Part shown: positions 62,255-64,000 of the stretch, piece by piece
How the letters are laid out: every line of letters starts with the position of its first letter
Position numbering within the stretch: the stretch's first letter is position 1
The notes under the pieces: generated by a model
Seen by the model: the letters and a program-made list of their open reading frames with translations, nothing else
Databases searched by the model: none
What the model was told of the DNA's origin: nothing
From: Crocinitomicaceae bacterium
Lineage (GTDB): Bacteria > Bacteroidota > Bacteroidia > Flavobacteriales_D > Crocinitomicaceae
Direction: 5' to 3'
NCBI GenBank assembly: GCA_022447665.1
Contig: JAKVAQ010000022.1
Coordinates: 1 to 64,000, forward strand
Length of the DNA: 64,000 bases
Translations under genes and position numbers: made by a program

Positions 62255-64000
62255 ATGAAAAAATTAGCGATACTATTTTTGACTTTCGGTGTGATATCAT
62301 TTGAAGGTCTTTATGCTCAAGTTACTGCTGGTGATTGTTCCTCAGCCATTAATATTTGTTCTGACGCAGGTTTTGCCGTAGATCCCTCTGGTTTTGGTGC
62401 AGTTGATGAACTTGGAGATGGTTTTACTACTGGTTTAATTTCAAATCCATCAACCAATCCAAATATCGTTGCTGCAACGGGCTTACCGAATGCTGGTTGT
62501 CTTCTTTCCGGAGAATTGAACAGTACGTGGATGATAATTAACATTGCCACTGATGGTGTATTAGAATTTTCAATGGGTACAGGTGGAACCTTTAATTGTT
62601 TTGATTGGATTATGTGGTCATATGACCCTGCCACTACTTGTGGTGACATAATAGGCGATGCACACCCTCCTGTTGCTTGTAATTGGAATGGTGCATGTAA
62701 TGGAATTACAGGTATGGCTGGTGGGCCTTTAGGTACTGCATTGCCTGCTGGCGCGGATCAATCAGATTTTGAAGATGCGATGAATGTGTCTTGCGGCGAC
62801 CAATATATCATATGCTTTTCTAATTTTAGTTCTGCTGTAACAACCGTTCCTTTGAATTTTTTCGGAACTGCCTCAATTTCATGTACAACATTTATTCCAA
62901 TTACTGTTAATGACACTACGATTTGTCCTGGTTCTTGCGCTACTTTAACGGCAGAAGGAGGAGACACCTACACATGGGCGTTTAGTCCTGACTTATCAGC
63001 AACAGATGTTGCAACGGTTGATGCATGTCCACCGGCGGTTCCTGGTGTTTACACTTATGATGTAACTGGAACGGGAGCCTGTGGAACCGGTACTGCAACT
63101 GCAACAGTCACTGTATTGGATGGAGCTGATCCTCTTTGTTCTTGTACGATTACTGATTTTAGTACATTGATTTCTGCTTGCGACCCTGCAACAGGAGCTT
63201 ATGGCGCATCAGGTTCGATTTCTTTTATTGGAGCACCTACAACGGGTACTTTAATTGTAGAAGACTGCGATGGTAATCAGCAGTCTTTCACGCCTCCATT
63301 TACATCTCCAACAGTGTATGATTTGACTGGGCTCGATCCTGATGGCGGGCCTTGCGATATATCCGTCTACTTCTCAGACGATCCCTCCTGTACCCAGACG
63401 ATTCCGTACACAGCACCTTTTTGTCCATGTAATATTGATTTATTCACCGCTAATATAAATCCGTGCGATCCTTTTACCGATACGTATATGTTAGATGGAA
63501 CGGTTGAGTTCACCTCACCTCCGACCTCGGGTACGTTAATTATTGAGGTGGACAATGGAACAACCGTTTATGATACCATTATAACTTTACCATTCGCGAG
63601 TCCGGAAACATGGAGTATTTCTGGTATTCCTTCAGATGGTGCGGCCTCAACGGTAACTGTTTATTTTACGGATGATGCGGGTTGTACGAATTCTATCGCT
63701 TACACTGCGCCAGTATCTTGCTTATGCCCAGCTGATATTGGATCCTTTACGGCCAACCTAATTGGCGATAGTCCGAATGATTACGTGCTGTGCTTTGGTG
63801 ACGCTATAGATATTGTGAGTAACGATGATTACACGCTTCCAGATGATGTTAGTGATCCATTAATTACATATGATCCAGGTATTTCATGGCTTGTTTATTC
63901 ATGTCCACCTTCGGTTGGATTAGTGCCAAGTGTTGATCCTCTGGAAGATGTTGCACTCGATCCATGTTTAGAGACAATAATTAGTACCGAAGATTTATAT
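62255..64000 (+). CDS. Giant modular secreted protein, start only (runs off the window)
   Basis: An ATG at 62255 opens a frame with no stop through base 64000 (582 codons). Signal peptide about 1-22 (GLYAQ). The first domain (about 25-220) has the 'GDCSSAINICSDAGFAVDPSGFG' start of large Bacteroidota adhesins. Then come repeats of about 95-99 residues beginning at 63137, 63422 and 63719, each with 'CxC.I..FTA..NPCDP', '.PPTSGTLIIE' and 'YFTDDAGCT.SIAYTAPVS'-type strands. These fit the giant T9SS cargo proteins that end in a gliding-motility C-terminal domain; the C-terminus lies outside the window. Confidence 0.75.
   Translation, partial: MKKLAILFLTFGVISFEGLYAQVTAGDCSSAINICSDAGFAVDPSGFGAVDELGDGFTTGLISNPSTNPNIVAATGLPNAGCLLSGELNSTWMIINIATDGVLEFSMGTGGTFNCFDWIMWSYDPATTCGDIIGDAHPPVACNWNGACNGITGMAGGPLGTALPAGADQSDFEDAMNVSCGDQYIICFSNFSSAVTTVPLNFFGTASISCTTFIPITVNDTTICPGSCATLTAEGGDTYTWAFSPDLSATDVATVDACPPAVPGVYTYDVTGTGACGTGTATATVTVLDGADPLCSCTITDFSTLISACDPATGAYGASGSISFIGAPTTGTLIVEDCDGNQQSFTPPFTSPTVYDLTGLDPDGGPCDISVYFSDDPSCTQTIPYTAPFCPCNIDLFTANINPCDPFTDTYMLDGTVEFTSPPTSGTLIIEVDNGTTVYDTIITLPFASPETWSISGIPSDGAASTVTVYFTDDAGCTNSIAYTAPVSCLCPADIGSFTANLIGDSPNDYVLCFGDAIDIVSNDDYTLPDDVSDPLITYDPGISWLVYSCPPSVGLVPSVDPLEDVALDPCLETIISTEDLY

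Noticed and set aside
62317-62967. Minus-strand frames at the right edge
   Set aside because: They are antisense to an open plus-strand frame that has a signal peptide and repeats from 62255 on.

Overview
The window looks like a chromosomal segment of a Bacteroidota bacterium, probably order Flavobacteriales. The lineage call rests on type IX secretion (T9SS) parts (a PorP/SprF tail, a PorV-like/PorU-like pair, a YPNP-type sorting domain), many AT-rich starts preceded by the Bacteroidota -7 box TAnnTTTG, TamB/DUF5686/DUF2807/head-GIN and GlmU-like families typical of that phylum, and low-GC coding. A family-level assignment (Crocinitomicaceae-like) is only a guess. No rRNA, tRNA, CRISPR array, insertion sequence or prophage was recognised. 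The region is gene-dense: no gene-free stretch exceeds 300 bases, the longest being 43058-43281, 13802-14014 and 265-439.

Layout. 1-4042 (+): tail of a PorP/SprF protein, a small acidic protein, a GT87 membrane glycosyltransferase, a C-anchored secreted protein and a DoxX-like membrane protein. 4036-9238 (-): beta-helix protein, DUF2461, lipoprotein amidohydrolase and an orphan multi-pass membrane protein. 9335-18064 (+): purL with an unknown secreted coiled-coil protein, then tatC-DUF5686-lptB. 18107-22955: small proteins, a tandem-domain Cys-motif secreted protein, an acyltransferase and L-2-hydroxyglutarate oxidase. 22952-30489 (-): SRPBCC, Crp-like regulator, outer-membrane barrel, a broken beta-helix gene, a T9SS cargo protein, a TonB-dependent receptor and a biotin carboxylase. 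30499-43057: TamB facing away from tsaD, then lon, a GlmU-like enzyme, L31 type B, a beta-helix lipoprotein, a small lipoprotein and a SanA-like protein. 43174-46730 (+): a sigma-70-family factor, a single-pass membrane protein with a GldM-like C-terminal domain, and two tandem paralogous outer-membrane barrels of which the first carries an in-frame stop. 46808-53561 (+): pyrD, HMG-CoA lyase, DUF2807, MBL hydrolase, HU/SPOR protein and SulP transporter. 53558-55288 (-): secreted protein, purS, pssA. 55464-64000 (+): PorV-like and giant C25 sortase-like gene overlapping by 8 bp, a small secreted protein and the start of a giant repeat protein that runs off the edge.

How it fits together. Housekeeping functions (purine and pyrimidine synthesis, phosphatidylserine, t6A, protein quality control, Tat export, LPS transport) are interleaved with envelope modules. 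The most promising candidate for an undescribed system is 43174-46730: a dyad-rich regulatory region, a sigma factor, a GldM-domain membrane protein in the position of an anti-sigma factor, and DUF6089/PorG-like barrels. It could couple the state of the T9SS or outer membrane to transcription. The second is the PorV-like/PorU-like pair with the modular secreted proteins beside it.
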